Assembly: GCA_028768545.1 (NCBI GenBank)
Contig: CP054838.1
Span: forward strand, 1,047,501-1,111,500
DNA from: Desulfobacter sp.
GTDB taxonomy: Bacteria; Desulfobacterota; Desulfobacteria; Desulfobacterales; Desulfobacteraceae
Length of the DNA: 64,000 nt
Direction of reading: 5' to 3'
Shown here: positions 1-7,895 of the stretch, piece by piece
Numbering within the stretch: the first letter of the stretch is position 1
Layout: each line of letters begins with the position of its first letter
Position numbers and translations under genes: made by a program
The notes under the pieces: generated by a model
Seen by the model: the letters and a program-made list of their open reading frames with translations, nothing else
The model's database searches: none
Told to the model about the DNA's origin: nothing

Positions 1-448
1 GGACATAGGGCTTTGTGTCAAATTGGCCGGCAGAACAGCCAGGTCCTTTGATCACGGGAACGCCGGGTTTGTGAATTTCATGGGGCAGTCCGTGCATCCG
101 GCAGATCATGGGGCGGAACTTGTAAAGCCTGCATTTGCCGTCAAGGAGCAGGGGGCATGGAATTTTTTGGGATTCAGGGGCTTTTTTGCAGGTGTTTTCA
201 TCTTTGAAAAAAGTGGATTTGCAATAGGATTTAGCTTGGGTGAGTATCTCTTTTTGATCCTCGGGGACCAGGGTGTTAAATCCATGGAGCAGGTATGCTT
301 TTTCCACATGGGTGTGGTGGTAGAACAGGGAAAAACAGCAGTTATCCTTGCATCCTTGGCATTGGAATTGGTATTGGGCTGAAATCTTATCCCAGGCATG
401 ATCCATGGTTGAAAATAGGTCTGACAGCTGATGAAAATGATTAGGCAT
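1..448 (-). CDS. YkgJ-type cysteine-cluster protein, 3' end off the window
   Basis: The minus strand is open from an ATG at 448 to the window edge, 149 codons without a stop. Near residues 30-38 it has a C-x2-C-x3-CC cluster (CQGCKDNCC), then further Cys in CPLLLDGKC, FRPMICRMHG and GPGCSAG. This spacing is that of the YkgJ / CxxCxxCC family, presumed Zn or Fe-S binding proteins of unknown precise role. The gene lies 16 bp beyond the dGTPase stop in the same direction, so the two may be co-transcribed. No convincing Shine-Dalgarno was found. Family is fairly sure, function unknown. Confidence 0.8.
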   Translation of the reverse strand, partial: MPNHFHQLSDLFSTMDHAWDKISAQYQFQCQGCKDNCCFSLFYHHTHVEKAYLLHGFNTLVPEDQKEILTQAKSYCKSTFFKDENTCKKAPESQKIPCPLLLDGKCRLYKFRPMICRMHGLPHEIHKPGVPVIKGPGCSAGQFDTKPYV

Positions 449-464
449 CTTTGGGTACCTGGAT

Positions 465-1550
465 TTAAACAAGGGGGTTGGGGAAAAAGAGTCGGGTATA
501 GAGCTTGAGCGCATATCTGTCTGTCATGCTCGCAATCAGGTCACACACCGACCGTTTCAATGTGTTTTTCCCCGAATCCCATGGTGCCATTTCCATTTTT
601 TCCAGCTCCTGCTGCATGGTATCGGGGTTTTCCATAAAATAATGATAGAGTCCTTCAATGACTTTTTTGGCTTTGACAAATTCGTTGTGGACCGCCGGAG
701 ACCGATATACTTTATCATAGAGAAATTTGCGTAAAATAGTCATGGCCTGGAAAGTTTCTTTCCCCATGTTCAGGACAAATTCTCCGTTTTGGGGGCCGCT
801 GTTGTATACCACCTGTTCCATCATGGTGGAGGCGCGCACGGAGTGGGTTTTTCCCAGTTTCCGCACACAGATGTCCGGCAGATCTGACATTTTGATCACC
901 TTTCCCCTGAGTGCGTCGTCCAGGTCGTGGTTGAGGTAGGCGATGATATCGGCCAGCCGGACGATTCGACCCTCGATGGTGATTGCGGTTTCTCCGGGGG
1001 TGGACGGGATAATGTTTCCAAATCCTTTGGAGTGTTTGAGTATTCCGTCCCTGACCTCCCGGGTCAGGTTCAGGCCCAGGCCTTTGTTTTCCAGTACGTC
1101 CACGACTCTCAAGCTCTGGTCTGAATGGGTAAAATTAGGAGAATGAACCTGGATGAGGGCGGTTTCTCCACCATGGCCAAAGGGGGTGTGGCCCAGATCA
1201 TGGCCCAGGGCAATGGCTTCGGCCAAATCTTCATTGAGCCGCATGGCCCGGGCAATATTTCTGGCGATTTCAGAGACCTCAAGGGTATGGGTCAGCCGGG
1301 TTCGATAGTGGTCCCCCAGGGGGGAGAGAAATACCTGGGTCTTATACTTGAGTCGTCTGAATGCATTGGAATAGACAATCCTGTCCCGGTCAAGCTGGAA
1401 AGGGGTTCGGATGTTGCAGGTGTCCGTTTCAGGATGCCGCCTTTGGGCAAAAGCGCTGGGTGTCCCGTATTCAGAAAGAAATTGCTGTTCTCTTTGCTGG
1501 AAAATTTCTCTGATGCACAGGTCGTTTTCTGATTTTTCAAGTGCTTTCAT
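465..1550 (-). CDS. dgt: deoxyguanosinetriphosphate triphosphohydrolase-like protein
   Basis: This 361-residue HD-domain protein is predicted to hydrolyse dGTP (or other dNTPs) to the nucleoside and triphosphate in the cytoplasm. The HD metal ligands are visible as H88 (RLTHTLEV) and H117-D118 (GHDLGHTPFGHGGE), with a further Asp near residue 200 (RLADIIAYLNHD). The conserved N-terminal NAFRRLKYKTQVF segment is typical of the dGTPase family. Length matches the shorter, type 2 dGTPases. It is divergent from the deaminase at 1673. Substrate range cannot be read from sequence. Confidence 0.9.
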   Translation of the reverse strand: MKALEKSENDLCIREIFQQREQQFLSEYGTPSAFAQRRHPETDTCNIRTPFQLDRDRIVYSNAFRRLKYKTQVFLSPLGDHYRTRLTHTLEVSEIARNIARAMRLNEDLAEAIALGHDLGHTPFGHGGETALIQVHSPNFTHSDQSLRVVDVLENKGLGLNLTREVRDGILKHSKGFGNIIPSTPGETAITIEGRIVRLADIIAYLNHDLDDALRGKVIKMSDLPDICVRKLGKTHSVRASTMMEQVVYNSGPQNGEFVLNMGKETFQAMTILRKFLYDKVYRSPAVHNEFVKAKKVIEGLYHYFMENPDTMQQELEKMEMAPWDSGKNTLKRSVCDLIASMTDRYALKLYTRLFFPNPLV

Positions 1551-1672
1551 AAAATCATCATTGAATAATTATCAAGATTCATTAAAATACAGGATTTGGT
1601 GGAAAATGCAAGTGCCGGGTAAATTCAAACAATTGATAAAAGGGGCAGGCAATCTTTGCCCGTATTAATAAG

Positions 1673-2206
1673 GTGGCGGTTTTGACGTACGAGTTTTTTA
1701 TGGAAAAAGCAATGGAGCAGGCAATGGCAGCCTATGACCAAGGGCAATTCCCCGTGGGGTGTGTTATTGTCCAGGATGGAAAGGTAATCGCTCAAGGGGC
1801 CAGGGCAGGGACTTCCGGAACCTCATCTTTTTTCAGTGAAATCGACCATGCTGAAATCAGGGCGCTAAAGCATCTGCAATCCTATGAAGGGGTGTTCAAA
1901 CCCGATGACGCTGTGCTTTTTTGCACCATGGAACCTTGTCTCATGTGCTTTTCTGCCATCCTTCTTTCAGGCATAAAAACAATTGTTTTTGCCTATGAAG
2001 ATGTCATGGGCGGGGGGACCTGTGTGGACTTGAGCGCTTTGCCTCCCCTTTATCGGGATGCCGGGGTCAAGGTGGTTTCCAGTGTGCTGCGTCAAAAAAG
2101 TCTTGATCTTTTTTATGATTTTTTTAATAAAGAGGCTAACTTATACTGGAAGGGGAGTCTGTTGGAAGCATATACTCTGGCACAAAAACAAACAAAGGGG
2201 GAATGA
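1673..2206 (+). CDS. nucleoside deaminase (CDA/TadA superfamily)
   Basis: A 177-residue cytidine/deoxycytidylate-deaminase-fold protein. It has the zinc and catalytic motif H59-A-E61 and the second zinc motif P88-C89-x2-C92 (EPCLMC). The context around HAE differs from canonical tRNA-adenosine deaminase TadA (no PTAHAE), so it is called a nucleoside deaminase rather than tadA. The start is uncertain: GTG at 1673 overlaps the AAGGTGG that would be its own ribosome site, while the in-frame TTG at 1682 is spaced well from it. An ATG about nine residues in has no obvious site. Confidence 0.8.
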   Translation: MAVLTYEFFMEKAMEQAMAAYDQGQFPVGCVIVQDGKVIAQGARAGTSGTSSFFSEIDHAEIRALKHLQSYEGVFKPDDAVLFCTMEPCLMCFSAILLSGIKTIVFAYEDVMGGGTCVDLSALPPLYRDAGVKVVSSVLRQKSLDLFYDFFNKEANLYWKGSLLEAYTLAQKQTKGE

Positions 2207-2295
2207 AAATATTTGCTTGCTTTTATTGGGTTGTGCCGTTATACTTCTAAGGTTATGCTTGTTATATTGACATGATTTTAATTAATTGCCACGGC

Positions 2296-2311
2296 AGGAG
2301 GTGTGAAAATA
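2296..2311 (+). promoter_or_regulatory. infC ribosome-binding site and probable non-AUG start
   Basis: AGGAGG at 2296-2301 is only one base from the GTG at 2303 but seven bases from the in-frame ATA at 2309. Rare starts (AUU, AUC, AUA) in infC are known to let IF-3 repress its own translation. The spacing argues for ATA here, but this is an inference. Confidence 0.55.
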
Positions 2312-2830
2312 TCTAAGCGAGGAAGGCAGGATCAAACACGAGTGAATAAGGGAATCAGGGCCAATGAAGTTAGGGTGATCGGTTCTGACGGCGAACAGGT
2401 AGGGATTTTGCCCATAGCGGAGGCATTGCGGGTTGCCGAAAGTCAAGAGCTGGATCTGGTTGAAGTGTCGCCGGATGCCAAGCCCCCTGTCTGTAAGATA
2501 ATGGATCATGGAAAGTATAAGTACGAGCTGACCAAGAAAAAACAGGAGGCCAAGAGAAAACAGAAAAGTTCTCAGATCAAGGAGATCAAGGTTCGGCCGA
2601 AAACCGATGATCATGATTTGGCTACCAAGGTCAGGCACGTCGAAAAATTTATCAATAATAATGATAAAGTGAAGATTACATTGGTTTTCCGCGGGCGGGA
2701 GTTCATGCTCAAAGAACAGGCCAATGCCGTGCTGGAGAAAGTAGTGGAAATGACCAAAGAGTTTGCCCAGGTCGAACAGTATCCCAAGTTTGAAGGGCGG
2801 GTCATTACCATGCTGCTCGGTCCCAAATAG
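2303..2830 (+). CDS. infC: translation initiation factor IF-3
   Basis: IF-3 binds the 30S subunit, blocks premature 50S joining and checks start-codon/initiator-tRNA pairing. The IF3 N-domain signature (RANEVRVIGSDGEQVGI) lies at about residues 21-40, followed by the LDLVEVSPDAKPPVCKIMD linker and the C-domain to residue 175. The first ATG-like start is GTG 2303, but AGGAGG at 2296-2301 touches it. An in-frame ATA at 2309 sits at ideal spacing, so the true start may be AUA. infC-rpmI-rplT-pheS-pheT is the classic order; thrS is not upstream here. Confidence 0.95.
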   Translation: MKISKRGRQDQTRVNKGIRANEVRVIGSDGEQVGILPIAEALRVAESQELDLVEVSPDAKPPVCKIMDHGKYKYELTKKKQEAKRKQKSSQIKEIKVRPKTDDHDLATKVRHVEKFINNNDKVKITLVFRGREFMLKEQANAVLEKVVEMTKEFAQVEQYPKFEGRVITMLLGPK

Positions 2831-2884
2831 GGGCTTTGCTGTTGGTTTAAGTCTCTTTTTGTTTGAATACATTAGTTTATGTAT

Positions 2885-2919
2885 GGTGGTATATTGCGTG
2901 TATACCACCTTTAGTTTTT
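2885..2919 (+). terminator. terminator/attenuator between infC and rpmI
   Basis: GGTGGTATA (2885-2893), a 7-base loop, and the perfect complement TATACCACC (2901-2909) are followed by TTTAGTTTTTAG. This is a strong intrinsic-terminator-like hairpin in the 120-bp gap before rpmI. In several bacteria the L35-L20 genes are controlled by L20 through leader RNA, so this may be an attenuator rather than an operon end. The role is inferred. Confidence 0.6.
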
Positions 2920-2950
2920 AGTAATTGCAATACTTAATAGAGAGGGTATT

Positions 2951-3148
2951 ATGCCTAAGATTAAAACGAGCCGTGCTGCGGCCAAACGGTTCAAAAAAAC
3001 CGGATCCGGAAAATATAAATTCCGTAAATCCCATGCCAGTCATATTCTGACCAAGAAAACCACCAAGCGTAAACGCGGGTTTCGCCAGGATCAGATTATT
3101 GACGGTTCCGACATGAAAGAAGTCAGGCGCTTGTTGCCCAACGGTTAA
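2951..3148 (+). CDS. rpmI: 50S ribosomal protein L35
   Basis: A 65-residue, very basic protein with the L35 signature ([19 protein letters not shown] at residues 3-21, then [12 protein letters not shown]). Length and position directly before rplT are standard. The ATG is preceded by GAGAGGG. It is a structural component of the large ribosomal subunit. Confidence 0.96.
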   Translation: MPKIKTSRAAAKRFKKTGSGKYKFRKSHASHILTKKTTKRKRGFRQDQIIDGSDMKEVRRLLPNG

Positions 3149-3259
3149 GGACGGTGCTCGGCCATGGGGCTTGACTGCGCTGTTGTGTTAACTTGAATCA
3201 TTCCCGGTCACGGGCCAAGGTCACGGAAGCCGGAAGTTTTAAAAAGGAGTGAACGTATA

Positions 3260-3613
3260 ATGAGAGTTAAAAGAGGTTTTAAGGCAAGAAGAAGACGGAA
3301 CAAGGTACTTCAGCTTGCAAAGGGATTTAGGGGCGGAAGAAGTAAATTGTATAGAACCGCAGCAGATGCGGTTGATAAGGCATTGATGTATGCCTATAGA
3401 GATCGGCGGACCAAAAAAAGAGATTTCAGAAAGCTTTGGATTGTCCGGATCAATGCGGGTGCCCGCATGAACGGATTGTCCTATTCCCGTTTTATGAACG
3501 GATTGAAGCTTGCAGGATGCGAATTGGACCGTAAGGTGTTGGCTGATCTGGCAGTGACTGATCCTGCAGGGTTTTCCCAGCTGGCTTCCCAGGCTGCTGC
3601 CAAACTCAATTAG
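3260..3613 (+). CDS. rplT: 50S ribosomal protein L20
   Basis: 117 residues with L20 hallmarks: a basic N-terminal tail ([18 protein letters not shown]), [15 protein letters not shown], and the globular part with [22 protein letters not shown]20 is needed for early 50S assembly and in many bacteria represses its own operon. AAGGAG sits well before the ATG. The 111-bp rpmI-rplT gap is longer than usual. Confidence 0.97.
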   Translation: MRVKRGFKARRRRNKVLQLAKGFRGGRSKLYRTAADAVDKALMYAYRDRRTKKRDFRKLWIVRINAGARMNGLSYSRFMNGLKLAGCELDRKVLADLAVTDPAGFSQLASQAAAKLN

Positions 3614-3633
3614 AAGAAAGTCTTGGGGGTAAG

Positions 3634-4641
3634 TTGCAAAACAATATTTCAGATATTGAAAAAGAGGCCCTGAACCATATCTCTTCGGCCGGCTCCAAAG
3701 AGGCTCTGGATGAGATTGCCATTCGGTTTTTGGGCCGGAAGGGCGTGCTCACCGGTTTTTTGCGTAATATTTCATCCCTTCCTGAGGATGAGCGCCCAGG
3801 GGCTGGCAAAGACGCCAACCTGCTTAAGATTAAGCTTGAAAAGGTGATCAAACAGGCAGAGGCTGAATTGAACAATAGGGATGCCGGGACCGGGGAAGGC
3901 ATTGATGTGACCCTGCCCGGCCGCCCAGCGGTACGGGGTGCACTCCATCCCATTACCCAGGTGATGGATGAGATCTGCGGTATTTTCATGCGTCTGGGGT
4001 TTGATATTGCCGAAGGGCCTGAGGTTGAGACGGATTATTATAATTTCGAGGCCTTGAATATTCCCAAATATCATCCGGCCAGGGACATGCAGGATACCTT
4101 TTATGTTTCTGATAATATTGTTTTAAGAACCCATACGTCCGGGTCACAGCCCAGGGTGATGGAGAAAACAGATCCGCCGGTAAGGATTATTTCTCCTGGC
4201 AAGGTCTTTCGCTGTGATTCAGATTTGACCCATACCCCCATGTTCCATCAGGTGGAAGGGTTGATGGTGGATAAAAATATTTCTTTTGGGGATCTAAAAG
4301 GGGTGCTGACCACATTTGTGCACCAGTTTTTTGACAAAGAGACCTCTTTGAGGTTTCGCCCCAGTTTTTTCCCGTTTACCGAACCCAGTGCTGAGGTGGA
4401 TATCCGCTGTGTCATGTGCAAAGGCAAGGGGTGCAGGATCTGTTCAAAGACAGGCTGGCTTGAGGTTTTAGGGTCTGGCATGGTCCATCCTGCTGTGTTT
4501 GAAAATGTGGGCTATGATACCCAGAAATATACAGGATTTGCCTTTGGTGTGGGCATTGAACGCATGGCCATGCTCAAGTACGGTATTGATGATATTAGAA
4601 AATATTTTGAAAACGATTTACGTTTTTTAGGGCAGTTTTAA
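3634..4641 (+). CDS. pheS: phenylalanyl-tRNA synthetase alpha subunit
   Basis: The 335-residue catalytic subunit of the alpha2-beta2 enzyme that charges tRNA-Phe. The N-terminal coiled coil is at 1-80. Class II motif 2 lies in the region after HPARDMQDTFYV, and motif 3 is FAFGVGIERMAMLKYGI near residues 307-323. A C-x2-C-x4-C-x2-C cluster (CVMCKGKGCRIC, about 258-269) is a likely structural zinc site found in many PheS proteins. The start is TTG at 3634, with a weak GGGGGTAAG site. It lies 20 bp after rplT and 1 bp before pheT, so the genes are probably translationally coupled. Confidence 0.95.
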   Translation: MQNNISDIEKEALNHISSAGSKEALDEIAIRFLGRKGVLTGFLRNISSLPEDERPGAGKDANLLKIKLEKVIKQAEAELNNRDAGTGEGIDVTLPGRPAVRGALHPITQVMDEICGIFMRLGFDIAEGPEVETDYYNFEALNIPKYHPARDMQDTFYVSDNIVLRTHTSGSQPRVMEKTDPPVRIISPGKVFRCDSDLTHTPMFHQVEGLMVDKNISFGDLKGVLTTFVHQFFDKETSLRFRPSFFPFTEPSAEVDIRCVMCKGKGCRICSKTGWLEVLGSGMVHPAVFENVGYDTQKYTGFAFGVGIERMAMLKYGIDDIRKYFENDLRFLGQF

Positions 4642-4642
4642 T

Positions 4643-7084
4643 ATGAAAGTCAGTTTAAGCTGGTTGCGCGAATATATCCCCGTTGACCTGGAATCCCAGG
4701 AGATGTCTGACAGGCTGACCATGGCCGGTCTAGAGGTGGATGCGATTGAAAACCTTTTTGATTATCTGGACAAGGTGGTTGTGGGTCAGGTGGTTGAGGC
4801 TCGTCAGCATCCCAACGCAGACAAGCTGACCTGCTGCGGCGTGGACGTCGGCCAAGCTGAGTTGGCGCCCATTGTCTGCGGTGCTCCCAATGTCAGGCAG
4901 GGCATGTATGTTGCCTGTGCGCTTCCGGGTGCTGTGCTGCCCAACGACTTTAAAATTAAAAAAAGCAAGTTGCGGGGAGAAAAATCCCATGGCATGCTCT
5001 GTTCTGCGGCTGAATTGATTTTGGATTCCGATGCCTCGGGCATCATGGATCTTGAGGGGGATCTGGTCCCGGGTATGCCTTTGGAAAAGGCTCTGGAGCT
5101 GACAGATACAGTTTTTGAAATCGATCTTACCCCCAACCGGCCCGACTGTCTGAGCCTGATTGGTGTGGCCAGAGAAGTGGGTGCCTTTACCCAGCCGCAA
5201 AATAAGGTTGTCCTTCCCGAGGCCTCTTTTCCCCAGGATCGTGTGGGTTCTGAATCCATAAATGATTATGTCTGTGTAAAAATAGAGGATAAAGAACTTT
5301 GCCCCAGGTACACGGCAGGTATGCTCTTTGACGTGACTGTGGGCCCTTCCCCATTTTGGCTGAAACAGCGGCTTGAGTCCGTGGGTCTCACCCCCATCAA
5401 CAATGTGGTGGACGTCACCAATTTTGTGATGATGGAAACCGGCCAGCCCCTTCACGCGTTTGATTTTGACAATCTGGCCCAGGGGAAAATTGTGGTAAAG
5501 CCGGCCGGTGATTCATCCGTTGAATTTACCACTCTGGATTCAAAGGTTCATAAGATGGAGCCTGAGATGCTCATGATTTGTGATGGTGAAAAACCAGTGG
5601 CCATTGCCGGTGTCATGGGCGGAGAAAATTCTGAAATTTCTGATTCAACCACGCGGGTGTTGGTGGAAAGCGCATATTTTAATCCGGTTTCCGTCCGCAA
5701 GACTGCCAAGCGCACGGGGATTGCCACGGATGCCTCCCACAGGTTTGAACGCGGGGTGGACCCTGAAGGCACCCTCTTTGTCATGACACGGGCGGTTTCG
5801 CTCATGGCAGAACTCTGTGATGCAAAAATTGCCAGGGGAATCATTGACGAGCACCCCCTGAAATTTCAACCAGCCGAAATTGATCTTAAGGTTGAGGCTT
5901 TGAATGTCCGTCTGGGCACAGAATTTTCAAAGGATGAGATTTCCCGGATTTTAACCTCGGTTGAATTTGAGGTGGAGGCCATGGACGATGACCTGCTCAG
6001 GGTCAAGGTGCCCAGTTTCAGGGTGGATGTGGTCAGGCCCGAAGATCTATCAGAAGAGGTGGCACGGCTTTGGGGGTATAACAATATTCAGACCAGTTAC
6101 CCTCCGGTGCCTGCCCGGGGCAAGGTTTTAAACCCGGCCTTGATGCTCAGAAGCAGAATCCGCCAGGCTATGGCCGGGTTTTCATTTTACGAAGCCATTA
6201 ATTATAATTTTGTCCATGGGGAATCTTGTGTCCGACTGGGGCTGGATGAAGCTGATCCCAGACAATCGGTTGTTAAGATTTTAAATCCCATTTCAGATCA
6301 GCTCTCCGTATTAAGGACCTCCCTTGTGCCGGGGCTTCTTGAAACCATGGGGCGGAACACCGCCAAGCAGACCGAGACCTTGAAGGTTTTTGAAATCGGC
6401 AAGGTTTTTTATGCCGATACCCAGGGGGCACAGCCCCGTGAGGTTGAGATGTTGGGTGGGCTTATCACCGGAAACCGTGAAGATCAGACCTGGTATTCCA
6501 AAAAAGAAGGTTTGGATTTTTTCGATCTCAAAGGGGTGGTCCAGGGCCTTTTGGATGAGCTTTTTGTCACAGATGTTCAATATGCCAAAATCCAGGATCA
6601 AGCCTGCCCTTATTTTGAAGACGGGTATGGGGCCCTTGCGGTCAAGGACGGAAGAACCCTGTGCGCACTGGGGAAGATTGATCCCCGGGTACTCAAGGCC
6701 TATGGCCTGAAACAGGATGCCTTTGTCTTTGACATGGATGTATCCCTTTTGCTTGAGGTGATGCCTGAATCTGTTCAGGCCCAGCCGTTGCCGAAGTTTC
6801 CCTCTCTTTCCCGGGACATGACCTTTATTGTGGATCAAGGGGTTGAAGTGGGTGCTATTCTGGATAATATTGATATTTTTTCAAAAAAACAGGGCCTGAT
6901 AGAAGATTTCTTCCTGTTTGACCTGTTTGAAGGGGAGGCCATTGGCCAGGATAGAAAATCCCTCTCTTTCAGGGTGGTGTACAGATCAGCAACCAAGACA
7001 TTGACCGAAAAAAATGTCAAAAAAATTCACACCAATTTATCCAGCCGGATTCTGGAGACCTTTGACGCCAGTCTGCCCGGTTAA
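4643..7084 (+). CDS. pheT: phenylalanyl-tRNA synthetase beta subunit
   Basis: 813 residues, full length for the bacterial form. Domains in order: N-terminal and EMAP-type tRNA-binding domain (about 1-150, with HPNADKL and CGAPNVR), B3/B4 editing domain (about 215-400), B5 (about 410-480), catalytic-like core (about 490-700), and the C-terminal anticodon-binding FDX-ACB domain (about 718-813, with KFPSLSRDMTFIV). It follows pheS by one base. A CTGCCCGG/CCGGGCAG inverted repeat spans the stop codon, but its U-tract is weak. Confidence 0.96.
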   Translation: MKVSLSWLREYIPVDLESQEMSDRLTMAGLEVDAIENLFDYLDKVVVGQVVEARQHPNADKLTCCGVDVGQAELAPIVCGAPNVRQGMYVACALPGAVLPNDFKIKKSKLRGEKSHGMLCSAAELILDSDASGIMDLEGDLVPGMPLEKALELTDTVFEIDLTPNRPDCLSLIGVAREVGAFTQPQNKVVLPEASFPQDRVGSESINDYVCVKIEDKELCPRYTAGMLFDVTVGPSPFWLKQRLESVGLTPINNVVDVTNFVMMETGQPLHAFDFDNLAQGKIVVKPAGDSSVEFTTLDSKVHKMEPEMLMICDGEKPVAIAGVMGGENSEISDSTTRVLVESAYFNPVSVRKTAKRTGIATDASHRFERGVDPEGTLFVMTRAVSLMAELCDAKIARGIIDEHPLKFQPAEIDLKVEALNVRLGTEFSKDEISRILTSVEFEVEAMDDDLLRVKVPSFRVDVVRPEDLSEEVARLWGYNNIQTSYPPVPARGKVLNPALMLRSRIRQAMAGFSFYEAINYNFVHGESCVRLGLDEADPRQSVVKILNPISDQLSVLRTSLVPGLLETMGRNTAKQTETLKVFEIGKVFYADTQGAQPREVEMLGGLITGNREDQTWYSKKEGLDFFDLKGVVQGLLDELFVTDVQYAKIQDQACPYFEDGYGALAVKDGRTLCALGKIDPRVLKAYGLKQDAFVFDMDVSLLLEVMPESVQAQPLPKFPSLSRDMTFIVDQGVEVGAILDNIDIFSKKQGLIEDFFLFDLFEGEAIGQDRKSLSFRVVYRSATKTLTEKNVKKIHTNLSSRILETFDASLPG

Positions 7085-7125
7085 GACTTGATCCTGCCGG
7101 GCAGGGCAGATCTTTAAAAGGGGTG

Positions 7126-7154
7126 TTGACAAAAGGAATATGCCTTGTTATATT
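7126..7154 (+). promoter_or_regulatory. sigma70-type promoter of tRNA-Gly
   Basis: TTGACA (7126-7131), a 17-base spacer and TATATT (7149-7154) are a near-consensus housekeeping promoter. The -10 box ends 11 bases before the first base of the mature tRNA. It gives the tRNA its own transcription start in the pheT-rimP gap. Confidence 0.85.
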
Positions 7155-7165
7155 GTTCCGCTGAT

Positions 7166-7241
7166 GCGGGCATAACTCAGTTGGTAGAGTGCAAGCTTCC
7201 CAAGCTTGATGTCGCGAGTTCGAGCCTCGTTGCCCGCTCCA
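7166..7241 (+). tRNA. tRNA-Gly (anticodon CCC)
   Basis: A 76-base cloverleaf with encoded CCA. The acceptor stem is GCGGGCA/TGCCCGC. The D-arm contains AGTTGGTAGA. The anticodon stem is CAAGC/GCTTG around the loop TTCCCAA, which places CCC at positions 34-36. The T-arm contains GTTCGAGCC. CCC reads the glycine codon GGG, so this should be a minor glycine isoacceptor. A strong promoter lies directly upstream and a terminator about 100 bases downstream. Confidence 0.95.
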
Positions 7242-7341
7242 TATTTTGGGATATGGAATGGCAGGTTTGTTCCATTTGAAGAGGAAAAGTACAATCTGAG
7301 CCTGACTGGCAAGGATTTTGTTGAAAGTGGTACTAATTAGG

Positions 7342-7362
7342 AACGGGCATCTGCCCGTTTTT
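7342..7362 (+). terminator. intrinsic terminator after tRNA-Gly
   Basis: AACGGGCA/TGCCCGTT (7342-7359) form a tight GC-rich hairpin followed by TTTGTGTTTG. It ends the tRNA transcript and shows that the open frame reaching back to 7318 is not the start of rimP. Confidence 0.75.
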
Positions 7363-7401
7363 GTGTTTGTGGAAAGTATAAAAAAGAGGTTGCAGCTGGA
7401 T

Positions 7402-7878
7402 ATGGGATTTATCAGACAAAAAGATTTTGGCGGGCTTGAAGATCGGATTTATGCCGTGGCCCAGCCTCTGTGCCGGGCAGAGGGCCTTGAGCTGGTCCAT
7501 ATCGAGTGTGTCACCAGCAATCGGGATAAGATTGTTCGGCTCTACATGGATAAGTCCTCCGGGGTCACCATGAATGATTGTGTGACCGTGAGCCGTCAGC
7601 TTGGGGATCTGATTGATGTGCATATAGAGGATATCGGAAGTTATAGGCTGGAGGTCTCCTCACCTGGGCCCAACCGCCCTTTGAGCAATAAGGAGGATTT
7701 TATCCGGTTTGCAGGGCAGCGGGTCCGGATAGAAACTCATGATTCTGTCAGTGGTCAAAAAAAGTTCACCGGGATTCTTGAGAAGACAAATGATGATTCT
7801 GTTGTTATTGCAGTTGATGGTAAGACGCTTGAAATAGCCGCAATTAATATCACCAAGGCAATGCTTGCAGGTCAGTAA
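7402..7878 (+). CDS. rimP: ribosome maturation factor RimP
   Basis: 159 residues from the ATG at 7402, the usual length. RimP assists 30S subunit maturation. The N-terminal domain has GLELVHIECV. The RimP core motif is visible as VSSPGPNRPL near residue 91, followed by the SH3-like C-terminal domain. An upstream in-frame TTG at 7318 would give 186 residues, but that extension crosses the terminator at 7342-7362 and resembles no RimP N-terminus. rimP-nusA-infB is the classic operon head. Confidence 0.92.
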   Translation: MGFIRQKDFGGLEDRIYAVAQPLCRAEGLELVHIECVTSNRDKIVRLYMDKSSGVTMNDCVTVSRQLGDLIDVHIEDIGSYRLEVSSPGPNRPLSNKEDFIRFAGQRVRIETHDSVSGQKKFTGILEKTNDDSVVIAVDGKTLEIAAINITKAMLAGQ

Positions 7879-7895
7879 TATGGAGAACGTTTAAC

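Noticed and set aside
23..382. Plus-strand open frame of 119 codons at the left edge
   Set aside because: It is antisense to the cysteine-cluster gene, whose motif and continuity to the window edge are far stronger evidence of coding.
7318..7401. N-terminal extension of RimP from TTG
   Set aside because: It includes the terminator hairpin at 7342-7362, and the ATG at 7402 gives the normal RimP length.
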